Shown here piece by piece: positions 35,549 to 47,459 of a DNA stretch of 64,000 nucleotides. A program made the position numbers and the translations under genes. Below the pieces are notes generated by a model, which worked only from the letters and a program-made list of their open reading frames with translations, was not told the DNA's origin and searched no databases. Source of the DNA: Chamaecrista fasciculata (Eukaryota; Streptophyta; Magnoliopsida; Fabales; Fabaceae); contig QANZ01013920.1 of NCBI GenBank assembly GCA_003254925.1, positions 5,747 to 69,746 on the forward strand, in the 5' to 3' direction. The first letter of the stretch is position 1. Each line of letters opens with the position of its first letter.

Positions 35549-37847
35549 NTTTGGACATCTCATGGCATCCCATGAAAGAGAAAGGCCCATACAAGCCAAA
35601 CTAGCCCGATGGGGGGAAAGGGAATACAACTAAGGGCAGAAAAAAACATGTCAAACCAGCCCTCAACTCCCTGGATCCACTTGCAAATGGCCCACTAAAC
35701 TGGGCAGGAGGTTTGGCAACACACCGAACCTGAAACGACAGATATGCTCATCGAAAAACAACCAAAGAGGACTATCATCAACACAAGGAGAACGAAAGCT
35801 ACTACGAAGCGTCCCAGCCACATGCAAAATCCAACTTAAGAGGAAGAAGATCGAAGTGAGTCAGTTCAGAGACTAAATTTTAACTAAAGATTGGTGGCTT
35901 TTTTCAATTAAGCTGAAGATGAGTTTTTTGTCAGCCTTTTTTTTGGGCCTAGCTCTGTCGGCCTGAGATGGATTACTGTTTTATTTTGGGCCATTAGCTA
36001 AACAGGCCTTTAATTGAAATCTGAGTTTCTAGACTGATGAAAGATCTCTTTTCTTCTTTTTTTGTTTTTTACACGGTGGGGAGTAAAATGTACTGTGCAC
36101 TTAAGCTGAGAGATATAATCAATTTGACACCAAACAAATAATAAAGTCCAGCATCTCTGTAGTTTATTGACTTTACAATCTTGGTCTGAATTCAAGATAT
36201 GAGCATGAATGATGTGTAAAAACAAAGTAAGGCCTGCTTGTTTGATTTCAAATCTACAATGGTCAAATAAAGTACTATATTCATATATGGAAATTACTAA
36301 TGTGGAAAATGATGAATTTTTTCCTCATCCTATATAGACATATGAAACCGTTTATTAGAAAGACTGAAAGAAGCCAAAAATGCTAGCCTCAATGGCTGAC
36401 AAAGGGAAGGTAATATCACCATATCCAGCAATTATCACTAAAATTTCGCATCACCTTAGGTTTTCCTGTGATGTGGACCGACCGTTGAAAACATGCAACA
36501 GAGTCAACACGCGATTGGAGCAAAATGTCAAAAATGAAAGAAACGTCGGAAAGATTTTGTGTTTATTATATAAAATTCCCTAACAACTTTTTGACTCTTG
36601 CCTTTTTAAGATTTAATTATAACGAAAAGGCAAGTAGAACAAAAAGTATCAACAAGTTTGAACACATAATTAGCCTCATGATAATTCACCTTCGTCTAAA
36701 CACCTATTTTGACTTGGCCTTGGATTTATACGACATCCAATCAGAACAAACACATTAAACGTAATTACGCACTAAGATTAAAAGATGATACACAGCCTGA
36801 GAACAACCCTTCCTTTATTGTCCAACTTTTTATTGTCATTCTCCAAAATTTCTGTTCCTTTTCCCTTTGCTATTATTATTAACAATTCTATTGCTTGTCA
36901 TACTTTAATGATCTTTAGGGGCCCAGAGAGGATTCTGTTCGATGGCAAATTGTTAGGTACTTACATAAAGATAGCTCAACTTATACTTAATTGTAGTAAA
37001 TTCAGACTCTTCTTCTTATTAGTGATGGGAACATATTGCAGACCCTGTGCAACTCCCGACACAGAAAACGGAAAACTATCGTTTTCATATTCTAAAAATT
37101 ATAATGAAAATAAAGAAAAACAATATCAATATCAAATTTCTGATTTTCTTTGGTCTTCTTGTGACTTGGTAGAAAAAAAAAGTATAGTAGTTAATTAGCA
37201 ATGTCTATTTCAGTTTAAATTGTGGAGACAGCATGTAAAAAATCGAATGAATTTATTTTTCCTTAAGCTCCTTTGTATCTTGATACATTCTGTTTGATTA
37301 TTTTTTATATTATAAATTTGACTGATCACAAAATATAAATTCAATATCAATTTAACAATAAAAAATGTAAAATTAATTTAAGTTCAAAGACTAAATCATC
37401 ATAAGGGATAAACCATCGATAATTAAATTATTTTAAAGATCAAATAATATTTTTTTTAATTGGGTATTTTTTTTAATCGGTATACTTTAATTAAATTTGG
37501 AATTCCATGGATGTCGGTGCGTGAGTGCGATGCCCTTCTACACGTTATGATGAGGATGCAAGTGCCACGTGTTCCGTGATAGTCATGTTGAGGCACCTTC
37601 ATTATTGCCACGTAGATCTATTAAAAGGCTTTTTTATTTAAATAAAAAAAATAAAGTTTTTTCATATAAAAAAGATTGACTTCGTTTTGATTTTTATAAC
37701 ATCTTCTAAAATGTGTACAATATTAAAAATTAATATTTTAAAAATAAAAGAAAAAAAAATCGAGCAATAAGTTACTTAGTTGAATCGATTAAATTAAATA
37801 GTAATTGTTTTATTTTAAATTTTAAATAATCTATAAAATATAACCAC

Positions 37848-37894
37848 AAGTAAAACAACAAATCAGGCCAGAAAAAGAAAAGTAAAACAACAAA
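37848..37894 (+). mobile_element. Micro-retroposon: TCAGGCC + A-rich tail, 15-bp target duplication
   Basis: A 17-bp insert, TCAGGCCAGAAAAAGAA (37863-37879), lies between two copies of AAGTAAAACAACAAA (37848-37862 and 37880-37894). Confidence 0.75.
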
Positions 37895-38547
37895 GGAATC
37901 ACCGAAGTATTGAAATTTTGAAGCTCTGATGAGAGTAACAACTAACAAATAGTAGCCATGACCACTTTACCAAAACAAACAAAAAAAAAAATAGCCATGA
38001 CCAGAACTAAGATGATTATTTTTTTTTGAATGAGGAATTTAGATAATTAAATTACAATATGGCCTTTTATTAATTCATAGGATTTGTAAGTCCATTGTAA
38101 CTCATTAAAAAATTACTTTTTTTTAATGATCCGAATCATGGCCTAATCTCCAAATTAGATCATTTTTGTTATAGACTGTTTAAAACAGTTTAATCTTCTC
38201 TTGTCTCAAATCTAGTCGCATGTACTCTAGGATCCTAGTTGGACTAATATGGTCATTCGATCCCATTTTCAAAATAGTATTAAAAATTATTATTAAATAT
38301 TTAAAAATTGAAAATTAAAAAATTCAAATTGGAAGTTGGGGTAGGAAGAAAACAAAATTGAAGAAAAATGAAATTGGAGGCAGAGAAATGTGATACGCAT
38401 TCCACGTGACCCCTCCTCGTGTAAGTTTGGGTGTTTCCTTCCCAGAATCTGTTACTTTCAAATTTATTTTGTTTGTGTCGTATAGAAGGGATGTTGCTAA
38501 TAGCAGTATTGGCTCTATTTATATTTATTTTATTAAAAAGAGAAATC

Positions 38548-38600
38548 AGAGAAAGATAAGTAAATCAGGCCAAAAAAAACAAAGAGAAAGATAAGTAAAT
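38548..38600 (+). mobile_element. Micro-retroposon: (T)CAGGCC + poly(A), 18-bp target duplication
   Basis: A 17-bp insert, CAGGCCAAAAAAAACAA (38566-38582), lies between two copies of AGAGAAAGATAAGTAAAT (38548-38565 and 38583-38600). The T before CAGGCC may belong to either insert or target. Confidence 0.8.
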
Positions 38601-39251
38601 AAAGCGCTGGAAGCTAAGTAACAAAATGTTAGTATCAGAAATTACTGAAAGGAAAAACAGAGAGACAAGTTGCTTGCTTTGAAAGAAAGAAAGGCATGTC
38701 ATGTGAGGGAAAGAGAAAGGGCCATGGATCTGATTTTGCGGGACCCACAAAATTGTGGGGGCTATACTTGAAACTTCAAAGCATCCCTAAGTGCGACACG
38801 TGGCTATACAATATTCGCCAGCTTGCTTTTTCTTTTTTTTTTCTTTTTCTCTAAGAAGGAAGGAGGGAAAACTTTGGTGGGCCCCCACCTATTTGAATAC
38901 CAATGCGTGGGCTTAGCCGGCCCAATCGTATCACTCCGTCTGCTTTGACTTTTCATATTACACCCCCATCTTTTCTTAATTTACAAAAGCCAACACTTCA
39001 TTTAGAGATTAGAGATTAGAAGGGGCCGTAAAATTCTATCATAGAAGGATATTTGAAGTATCATTTAATTGATAATGTAGGTTAAATACGTGAGAATGAT
39101 ATGGATTATGTCTTTTATACCATTAATATTTTAAAAATTGAATTAGTTATTAAATCAGTGAAGTTGTCAAGTAGTTATATATGAGTTGATTAGGTTAATT
39201 AGGTTGATTAATTCAAATGAAAATATTAGATCATGAGTTGATAATTCAGCA

Positions 39252-39524
39252 TAGCACTGTCAAAACGGGCTTAGGCCCGCGGGCCGGCCCGGCCCGCCCG
39301 CTAAATGGGCGGGCTTGGGCTTAAAAAATTTGGCCCGTTTAGCCCGTGGACTAAACGGTCCGGCCCGTTTAGGCCCGTTTACATTTTTTTAAAAAAATTT
39401 GCATGTAAAAATGTTTAGGCCCGCGGGCCGGCCCGGCCCGCCCGCTAAATGGGCGGGCTTGGGTTTAAAAAATTTGGCCCGTTTAAAAACGGGCCTAAAC
39501 GGCCCGGCCCGTTTAACAGTGCTA
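39252..39524. mobile_element. hAT-type MITE, GC-rich, 8-bp target duplication
   Basis: 273 bp with terminal inverted repeats TAGCACTGT / ACAGTGCTA and an 8-bp target duplication ATTCAGCA (39244-39251 and 39525-39532). The interior is a string of GGCCCG/CGGGCC palindromes and holds two direct copies of a GCCCGCGGGCCGGCCC block (near 39275 and 39419). The element stands out as very GC-rich in AT-rich surroundings. No coding capacity. Confidence 0.92.
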
Positions 39525-39532
39525 ATTCAGCA

Positions 39533-39889
39533 GATGGAATTATTGATTAGGTAGAATAGTTTCATCAATATGAAAATTATTAATTAATTATTTTTTCTAA
39601 AAAATAATATATTAAAAATTTGTAATAAAAATCAAATTATTGTTATAAAAATGTTACAGTAAAAATATCATATATTGAAGTAAGTCAAGCAACAATTGAA
39701 ATTAGTATAAAAGAAATAGTTGCACAATGCATAGTTTTAATTTATAATTCTACATAGTCCATGTTAAAATTAATTTAGCAAGAAAAAGTATAAAATAAAA
39801 ACTACATTTTAATATTTTTGTATAAATAATAGTTAGACTCCAAATTTAAAATTGGATAAAATATTTTATCAAAATTCAAAAGATATATA
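39533..39889. other. AT-rich spacer
   Basis: No feature seen. Confidence 0.4.
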
Positions 39890-40521
39890 TATTGCGCCTC
39901 TCTCCTTTGCTCTCTTTCTTTTGTGCGAAGTTTCTTTGGGTCACCACTGTCTTAGCAGCGGTAGTCCTCCTTTGTTTATCTAGAGTTCAAAATCCCTCCC
40001 CTGTGAGGGTTCCTTTCTCTCTTTATAAGAATGTTACTTTATTTCAAAGGTTTTGTGGCAGTAGCGTTTTGGATCAGGGACGGCGTCAATTTGGTATGGC
40101 TTTCTCTGAGACGGCGACTACTGACTAGGCATTCCACGATGGCTTCTGATTTGGCTTCCACGGCGTCTTCCTGGTTTGATTCTAGTTTTTTGGTGCTCAG
40201 TGGAGTTTTTTTCTAGGTCAGGTATTTCTACGACGTCGTCTCTTGTTTGCTTCCATGGCGGCTTCCAAGGCGGCGTTTTATCAAATAATTATTGTTGCTT
40301 TGAGTCTGTTGGTTAATTTAGCAACTGATTATCTTGTCAATTTGTCTTACCCAAGAATGGGTCCTCTTGGATGGGTTGCAAACCCCTCACCTTCGTTAGT
40401 TGATATCTTGTCTAGTGATTTGCTTATTTTGCTTGATTTTTGTTTTTATTGTGCTTGGTTTTGCCTTACTTTTGAATGAATTATGTTTCAGGCCAAATAT
40501 ATATATATATATATATATATA
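39890..40521 (+). mobile_element. Non-LTR retroposon copy ending TTTCAGGCC, then A/AT tail
   Basis: About 610 bp of GC-richer sequence starts with a pyrimidine-rich GCGCCTCTCTCCTTTGCTC. It has G/C-rich GGCGTC/GGCGGC words in the middle and ends TGAATGAATTATGTTTCAGGCC, followed by AAATATAT and an (AT)n run to 40521. The left flank is also AT repeat, so the target duplication cannot be set. The ending suggests a LINE or LINE-driven element with most of its protein part missing. Short open frames (39892-40128, 40243-40479) match no family I know. Its last bases equal the core of the five micro-retroposons in the window. Confidence 0.55.
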
Positions 40522-43500
40522 ATTAGTGATTCAATTAGTTCAATTGAATTTTGTCTAGTTTTCATCGTTTAAGTTAATCTCATTAAATCTTCTAATCGAC
40601 TTGTTCTTCTCTTAGATTTTTAGTGAATAGATTTAGTCCAATTTAAATTTTAAAGCATTACATACAACATATCTATAAAGAAAAAATAGGAATATTAATT
40701 ATGAGTAAGCCTGAAATTGAATTAAATAATTTATAATAATCAAGTTAATAAAAATAGAAAAGGGAGAATAGAAGTGGAAGGTGGAGGGTGGCCTGGGGGG
40801 ACCAAGTGCATGCCTTAAGGGTGGAAAGTTTTGTGAGTGTTGTATTGTATATTTGTATTGTATGTGTATGTGTTGCTTCAATTCATTCAATTTCCTAACA
40901 CCTAAACACACGACACATTAACACACCTATCAGCTACCCTCCTCCCTTCACACTTTTCACATTATTCCTCTCCCCTCTCCCCTACACTTGACATCAATTC
41001 CCCACCAACCTCACTCTTTCTCACTCAATTCTTTCCTTCTCTATTCAATTAATGAACTGAACCAACACATCCTACTTGATGTTCTACAGATACATATATA
41101 AACTTCACAAACATATAAATTCTCATCCTAACTTTCAACTTAATTAGAATCACAAATTGTTTTTGTCATTATTATTTTCAAAATTAATAAATGGTTAAAA
41201 TTTAATTTGGCTGGCAATTGCCACCCAGTACTCTCTCACTGTGTTAGGCACTTTTGTTTGAAATCAAAAAAAGAAAGAAAAAAGAAAAATTGTGTAGGCA
41301 CACGGCACACCAGTACTGTATAGTACAGTACATTAGAGAGTGTGGTGTGTCGTTGTAATGTTTTTGGCCATATAATTTGCAGACTCTGTTACGTTATGGC
41401 GTTTTAAGCTTTACAGCGTGACAAGTACTTGACTGACCCTTAAATCACCCAATGCGCTTCCTAAACCCACTGCTTCATTTGACAGAAACCCACATTTTTG
41501 CTCCCCACTGTCCCTTTCTCTTCCTTCTTTCTTTAATCTTTCTTCCTAATTCGACCCAATTCTTACTGTTCCATCATTTCAGTCCTTACACAGTGCAAAT
41601 CATTACGCAACTCACAGTAGTAAATAGTAATTCTATATCTTCCATTCCTTCCACTTTCACTTCATATGACGCTGCCACTGTAAAAGATTTAATTATTGAC
41701 ATATAAATTACCAACAATGTCAGGTCTTTTAATTTATGTATACTTTCTAAAAGTGATTAGCCAAAGGCTATAATTGCCCCAACTGGTAAGCAAACTATAC
41801 ATTTATAAGTATCAGAGTAAATGGGAGTGAGTAACTAGTAAATTTATTTATATCTCTCACGTGAAAGGGGATATGATTAGAGTTTGACAAATTAAAAAAA
41901 AACTGTTGCTACCACAAGATAATGTTTTAAATTTGAAATACACTTTCTTTGCAATCATGAAACGATGATTTCAAACAAGCTAAGTGATTCCTTTCGTTCA
42001 TCCATGCCTAGTGCTTCATGTGCTTGGCAGTCAGAACAGAGGATGTAGGGAGAGCTCCTAGTGTCACACCATCACCTGCTTTCTCCAACCATAATATTAT
42101 TGTGTCTCTCTTGCAGACACCTTATCAATTTTCTGCAACTTTCTTACATGTCACTAACTTTTGTTTCATAATAAATAATTACAATAAACATATATATATA
42201 TATATTAAAGGGACATAGATATTATGAATACAAAATGAAGACACTTGTTGAATGAATGAAAGTAAGGGAAGTAGGCAGAGTTAAATGGAGAGTTGGCTTA
42301 ATGCAGGACAAAAATAAATTCAAGAGGTAACTTGTGTCAGGTGGCTTATAACAAGAAACGAACTTCATATGTATATGAATCATGAACCCATTATGTCCAG
42401 TACAGGCATAGTCGGTGAGTTGTACGTTAAGAGAGTAATAGTTTCAAAACAATATCATTTAAATTCAAGAAGCCACCATTCATATTGCATACACAATCAA
42501 TAACCCTTTAATAATTATTCAAAAATCATATATATACACCGTATAGATGAGACTATACACATACAGTAGTTTCATTAATTATAAGAGTATATAGAGAGAG
42601 TCAAGTGGTGAAAACTTTATTAGAGGATATATCTATATTCCATAGAATTAGACAGAAGCGAAGTTTTAGATTTGCTCATCATTTAAAAAGGGGAAAAAGT
42701 GACAGCTGTATATATAAATTAAGGGAATTCGTAGGCATGAAAACTGAATTTTGGGGGGAATCATTTGTGGTGGAGGGATAATGTTGTTGTCATTATCTGT
42801 AATCCTATTTAATTTAACCACGTTGGATACTGTCTTTTTCACTCAATCACACCTATCAATTTTTTTTGTGTTGGTTGGTGGATTCAGTAGACCATTTGAC
42901 AACTTTCCTCTTACCCAGAGGTAGAGATAGAGCGAGAGAGAGGCATACGAGAATGATGATAGTCTTTTCCTCCTAAAGTGGTGGTATCAAACTATCTTTG
43001 CAATACCTTTAGTTAAATGAAATGAAATGTTTTAGTAGTGTGGAAATGATTGAGGCAGAGAGGTAAAGGAAGGAAAAATGATAGACGCACCACCACGCAT
43101 CGATCTTGTATTCCTTTGTTAGTTGAAGGTGGAACACCCCCTAACAACCAAATTGGGCAGACTGATAAAAATTAAAGAAATAAATAAATAAAAGAAAAGC
43201 CATTGGGATTTTGATTTTGCTTAACGAATTAATTAAAAGAAAAGAAAGTGGGGGGTGAATAAGACTATCTCAATCATGATTAATTCAAACGCTTTCATTC
43301 TAGTTGAGGGAGAAGAAAGGCAATGGTGAGGATAGATTATGGGAATGCATGTTTGTGATGGTCAAGTGAGTACGTGTGGAGGTAGAGGGCGCGTGACACT
43401 AATAATGTTACCCAATTTCAAATGCATCCATCATAATTCTAAATTCTTATTCTTATATTATATATATACCACATACATAATATATATATAATATATATCC

Positions 43501-44273
43501 TAATTTACGTTGCTTCAGACATAATCATAATCATTCACTCCCAACCCCCTTTTTTGCCATTTTCAGTTCCGTGGAGTATTAGTGAAGCAATTCCACACGA
43601 TCCACTTAACTCAGTACTTGTATTCTATATATGCTCATTACTATCATGGCCTCACTCCCACAACCTTGGCATGTGTGTGTCTCTTGAATTGTTTCATGCA
43701 ACACCTTCAACAGGCTTTATTACCTGAGATTCAATCCCTGAGATTCATTATGAATGCCAAGTACTACTACCTATTTCTTTTCTAGTAGTAATAATTTAAA
43801 GGAAACAATCCCCAACGCAATTAATGTAGATGTAGTTCCATTGTTCTACGGAGCCTACTACCTAGTGGGGCTATTTTTCCAATGAAACCTCTTCCTATTA
43901 TCTTTTGTGCAAGTAGCATTATTGTTTATGAGCAATTAATTAGTACATTTGAATTTGATGGTTCTATTAATTCAGTGAGACTGAACTACATTAATCTTAT
44001 AGGAAAAATTGATACTAATTCGAAACATCGATTCATGGATATATACATGGTTAAGGTACATAATATTGACATTGAATGATTTTGTAATGGAAGAAAAGGA
44101 AGAAAAAAAAATAAAAGATTGAGCAGAGGAAGTGGTACTAGGAATCTGAAATTGTGTCAATATCAAAGCTTCTTGTTCTGTCCTGTCAAGAAGCTGTAAT
44201 TTTTTCTTTCTGTTTTGCCCAAGTACTTGAGGGCCTTATTTTTTCATAATATGGGTGAGTGGCATTTACAATT
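40522..44273. other. Gene-poor spacer, left part
   Basis: AT-rich with pyrimidine-rich tracts (40920-41040, 41500-41580) that look like leader sequence, but no coding exon, tRNA or known microRNA could be recognised. (TA)n runs occur at 42189-42206 and 43458-43500. Confidence 0.4.
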
Positions 44274-44455
44274 GGGTTTTGCTATCAAAAAATACCATAG
44301 CTTAAACTATGGTATTTTTGTTTCACTCTCTCTCTTCCTTTTTATTTTTTCTTTTATTTTTGATTTAATTTTAATTAATTATCTTGAAAAATGTGTCAAA
44401 AGTATAGACAAATTTTCTATAACTTAAGCTATAGAGCTTTTTTTCAGCAAAACCC
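44274..44455. mobile_element. Mutator-like MITE, 182 bp, 9-bp target duplication
   Basis: Terminal inverted repeats GGGTTTTGCT / AGCAAAACCC are flanked by the 9-bp duplication TTTACAATT (44265-44273 and 44456-44464). Inside lies a near-perfect hairpin AAAATACCATAG...CTATGGTATTTT and, near the right end, a CTATAACTTAAGCTATAG palindrome. Nine-base duplications are typical of Mutator-type elements. Confidence 0.92.
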
Positions 44456-44464
44456 TTTACAATT

Positions 44465-45711
44465 TTACATTCAGCCTCTATCCCATTTTTTGTCACGTCG
44501 ATCTGATATGTTCTAATTGAAAAGAGAAGGAAAGTAAAGAAGCAAATGAATGAATGATCGAGATCCATCATTCCCTACTCCTTTGGGTCAAATCTGACTT
44601 TTCAACATTATTTCGTTTCTGTTTTTTTCTTTTTTCCATAAGCCATTATTTCGTTTTGGTTACCGAACTTGGGGGTTGACCGACGTTATTCAAAAGCAGA
44701 ATGCGAATTGCTCCTTCAATTCCCCTCCTATTTAGGATGAACTCATTTATAACAGAAAATCTAGATAATCTAGGCTAGTAATTAATTCAAAATTGACGAA
44801 CTTATTTAGATGTGATTTAATTAGGATATACAAATGAGGCCTGTAATGGATGAAAATGAGAAAAGAAAAAGGGTTTCGACAATGGGTGTGAAGAGTGGCT
44901 GAAAAGTCCAAAGTCCCGACAATGAAGTCACTCCATATGCCTCATCTTCTTCGCCTTTTCATGTACACGCTCTCCTCTTCTTTACACACACCTGCTTTGC
45001 GGCCACCACTCCCAATTCCATCATTCTAAACCAACTCACATTACATACACAAACATACATTTACACTTACTGCTTTATAGTTTACACACCTTTTAAATTT
45101 AATTTTAATTTATCCCGCGTGCCTGCCTTAACTTCACTCTTTTTTCCTAATTTAATTAATTAAAATTAGTGGTTTCCCATTCACACATGCCTCACCGCTT
45201 TGGACCCAAAACCGACCCACCTCACCGGCCACCACCGCAATCAACGCCTCTACTTCGCCACCTTCCTTTTTTTTCTTTTGATAATTAGTATTTAAATAAT
45301 GACCATTTCGAAACACAACAAAAATATCACTAACTCTAAGGCTTCTTCTCTCTTCAGTATGGTGAAGAAGATTATTATGCGCGGACGATGATTTACATAA
45401 TAAACAAACAATGAAAGGGGATACGAAGTGAATACATTTGGATTAAAAGCTGTGACAATATATATTACAGTCTGGACGACGCTAATTATTAGTTAAGCAA
45501 CAACAAGTATAAAATAAAATAAAATAAATCTAAACAAAACTTCACTGATCACTCACTCAACTCTCTCCGTTAGCCGTTTATAACGGAGTTTCTTACAAAC
45601 AAATAAATATTTAGAAATGCTGACATTTATGGTTGGTTTGCCACCGGAACAAAATGTGGCAAACGACGACGACGAGGCCAACGGCGGCGATACACAGAGA
45701 GTGTCTGAGTC
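44465..45711. other. 3' flank of the CRF gene and spacer
   Basis: AT-rich. The part next to 45712 is presumably the 3' untranslated region of the minus-strand CRF gene. No other gene seen. Confidence 0.4.
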
Positions 45712-46752
45712 TCAAAGAGCCACAAGAGGGTCTAACCCCATCATAATGTCTTGGAAGTAATCGTCCGTTTGGCATAACGTCGACGGCGAATACGATTTCT
45801 CTGACTCCCCAACAAACAAATTATCCACCTCCGGTAACATCGCCGTCGTTTGATTCAACAACTCCGGCGGTTCTTCAAACAGCAACGAGTAATCCGGCGT
45901 TGAGAAATTGAACACGTCCTCCCAATTTGGCATATCGAAACCGAAATAGTGTTCCTTCTCTTCCATATTCAAACTCGTTTCTCCTTCACAATCCCTGAAC
46001 ACTTCTTCCGCTTCCGCTACCACTGTCTCTCCCACTGCCTCTGCCTCCGGTTCGCTTGGCTTCTGCGGTTCGCTGCTTTCTTCGCTGCAATTGCTGCTTC
46101 TGAATTGCAGCACTGAGGTAGGAGATGACAGACGATGTGACTCGTCGCCGGAATCGTACCCGGAGCCCGACGCCTCTGAATTCACCACCACATTTATTTC
46201 CGGCTTCGCTCCGACGACTTCCACCTTTTCTCTCGGCGGCGGAGTCACAAAGTTCGTTAAAGCGTCGGGTCCTCGAATCTTAATCGCAGCATTATCATAA
46301 ACCATAGCTGCTTCCTCCGCAGTGTCGAAGGTGCCCAACCACAAACGAACACGTCGCGCTGGATCTCGAATCTCGGCGGCCCATTTTCCCCAAGGTCTTT
46401 GCCGTACACCACGGAACTTTTTACCGTTGTAAGTAGAAGAAACCTTCACCGGTCGCCGGCAAGCCGGAGTTTCTCCGGCGGGTCTTTTTCGGGGATTTGC
46501 GGCGGCGACGTTCTTGGAGGTTGCTTCAATGTTAATCTGGTTCACATAACGCTTCACTCTGGGACGATTGAAGCAGTAGCCTCCTTCTTCGTCACTTGAG
46601 GAATCAGTAGCGTCTGGATCGGTGACTGAAATTCGTACGACTCTGGGCTCAATCGGAGTGTGGGCATCGGAAGATTTCTTGGGTGGCCTTGAGTGGTGCT
46701 TTTTGGTGACGCTGTGATGCACAGTGTATTTGCATAGGATGCTCTGTTCCAT
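45712..46752 (-). CDS. Cytokinin response factor, AP2/ERF transcription factor
   Basis: Intronless gene of 346 residues. The N-terminal CRF domain (about 36-77) reads [20 protein letters not shown] then [14 protein letters not shown]. One AP2 domain follows (about 112-169): [40 protein letters not shown] and [13 protein letters not shown], with the ERF-type Ala and Asp in the DNA-binding sheet. SSPTSVLQF (209-217) is the SP[T/V]xVL motif typical of CRFs, a possible kinase target. An acidic C-terminal part with [16 protein letters not shown] is likely for activation. CRFs are nuclear regulators that act with the cytokinin phosphorelay in development and stress. By length and motifs it belongs to the CRF1-CRF6 group; I cannot say which member. 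A long leader with an upstream open frame is likely (see 47187-47399). Confidence 0.96.
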   Translation of the reverse strand: MEQSILCKYTVHHSVTKKHHSRPPKKSSDAHTPIEPRVVRISVTDPDATDSSSDEEGGYCFNRPRVKRYVNQINIEATSKNVAAANPRKRPAGETPACRRPVKVSSTYNGKKFRGVRQRPWGKWAAEIRDPARRVRLWLGTFDTAEEAAMVYDNAAIKIRGPDALTNFVTPPPREKVEVVGAKPEINVVVNSEASGSGYDSGDESHRLSSPTSVLQFRSSNCSEESSEPQKPSEPEAEAVGETVVAEAEEVFRDCEGETSLNMEEKEHYFGFDMPNWEDVFNFSTPDYSLLFEEPPELLNQTTAMLPEVDNLFVGESEKSYSPSTLCQTDDYFQDIMMGLDPLVAL

Positions 46753-47186
46753 GATTTTTTTCTATCCCAAACAGAGTGTATCGAGGGGGAAACAAATAGG
46801 CCCGGGGTTTGGAATAAAAGAGAAACGTGAAGAAGAAGATGAGGGAAACTTTAAGAGGAGAACCCCAAAGGTATTTTGTTCATAAGTCTGCCAAAAAGAC
46901 ATCCAAAGGTGGGAGGGGAAAGGGGAAAAGCAACGATAAGAGTATTAATGAGACGGAAGAGAGGAGGGAGTAGTGGGTCAGTCAGTGAGGTAACGGAAAT
47001 GAGAAAGAGAGAGAGATAGGAAGAATAAAGAGAAAAGAGGAGCTTTTAACATCATGCGGAGGGGTGAGAAAGAAAGAAACCACTGGACTTGCAAAAAATA
47101 AATGGCACAAAGAGAAACAAACAGGGGCTTAAAGGAGAAGCTGCAAGAGAATTATTGAAAATGGATTCCTGTAATCTCGAGGGAGT

Positions 47187-47399
47187 CTAGACGACACCTT
47201 CCTTGAAATTTCTGCAGGAAACACTGTTGGCGCTCTTGAGAGAAGAAGAAAATTGGGGATTCAAATCAAAGAGAAAGGAAGGAAGGGAAAAAGAAGCAGA
47301 TTCTGGGGTCCTGAATATGGGTTTGGAGAACAAAGCTATGAAATGAAATGAAGCAGTGAGTGTGAGTGCTGGTTGAATGGGTAATAAGAGAAACAACAC
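47187..47399 (-). promoter_or_regulatory. Possible upstream open reading frame in the CRF leader
   Basis: A 70-codon frame starts about 20 bases after the transcript start predicted from the TATA box at 47445-47451 and ends 435 bases before the CRF ATG. The peptide (MLFLLLPIQPALTL...) has no known family. If the leader is not spliced, this uORF would lower CRF translation. This is inference from position only. Confidence 0.35.
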
Positions 47400-47444
47400 T
47401 ACAACAGTTTAGTTGCTGAGGGGACCGAAACACCGAAATCGCTA

Positions 47445-47451
47445 TTTTATA
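47445..47451 (-). promoter_or_regulatory. TATA box candidate of the CRF gene
   Basis: The minus strand reads CCTATAAAATAGC. It would place the transcript start near 47418 and give a leader of about 665 bases rich in AG/CT tracts. Confidence 0.5.
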
Positions 47452-47459
47452 GGATCAAA

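Larger units (their letters stand above)
35550..39243. other. Gene-poor AT-rich spacer
   Basis: 35550-35870 is less AT-rich and may be an old retroelement piece that I cannot place. The rest is AT-rich with only short open frames (36785-37198 is the longest and has no family features). Two micro-retroposons lie at 37848-37894 and 38548-38600. CACGTG-type boxes occur at 37570 and 38800 without a gene beside them. Confidence 0.45.

Noticed and set aside
36785-37198. 137-codon plus-strand open frame
   Set aside because: Low-complexity hydrophobic and Lys-rich content in AT-rich spacer, no known motif, no promoter signs.
44163-44200. AGCTTCTTG...CAAGAAGCT stem resembling a miR396 hairpin
   Set aside because: The stem is only nine bases with a short loop and the sequence does not match mature miR396.
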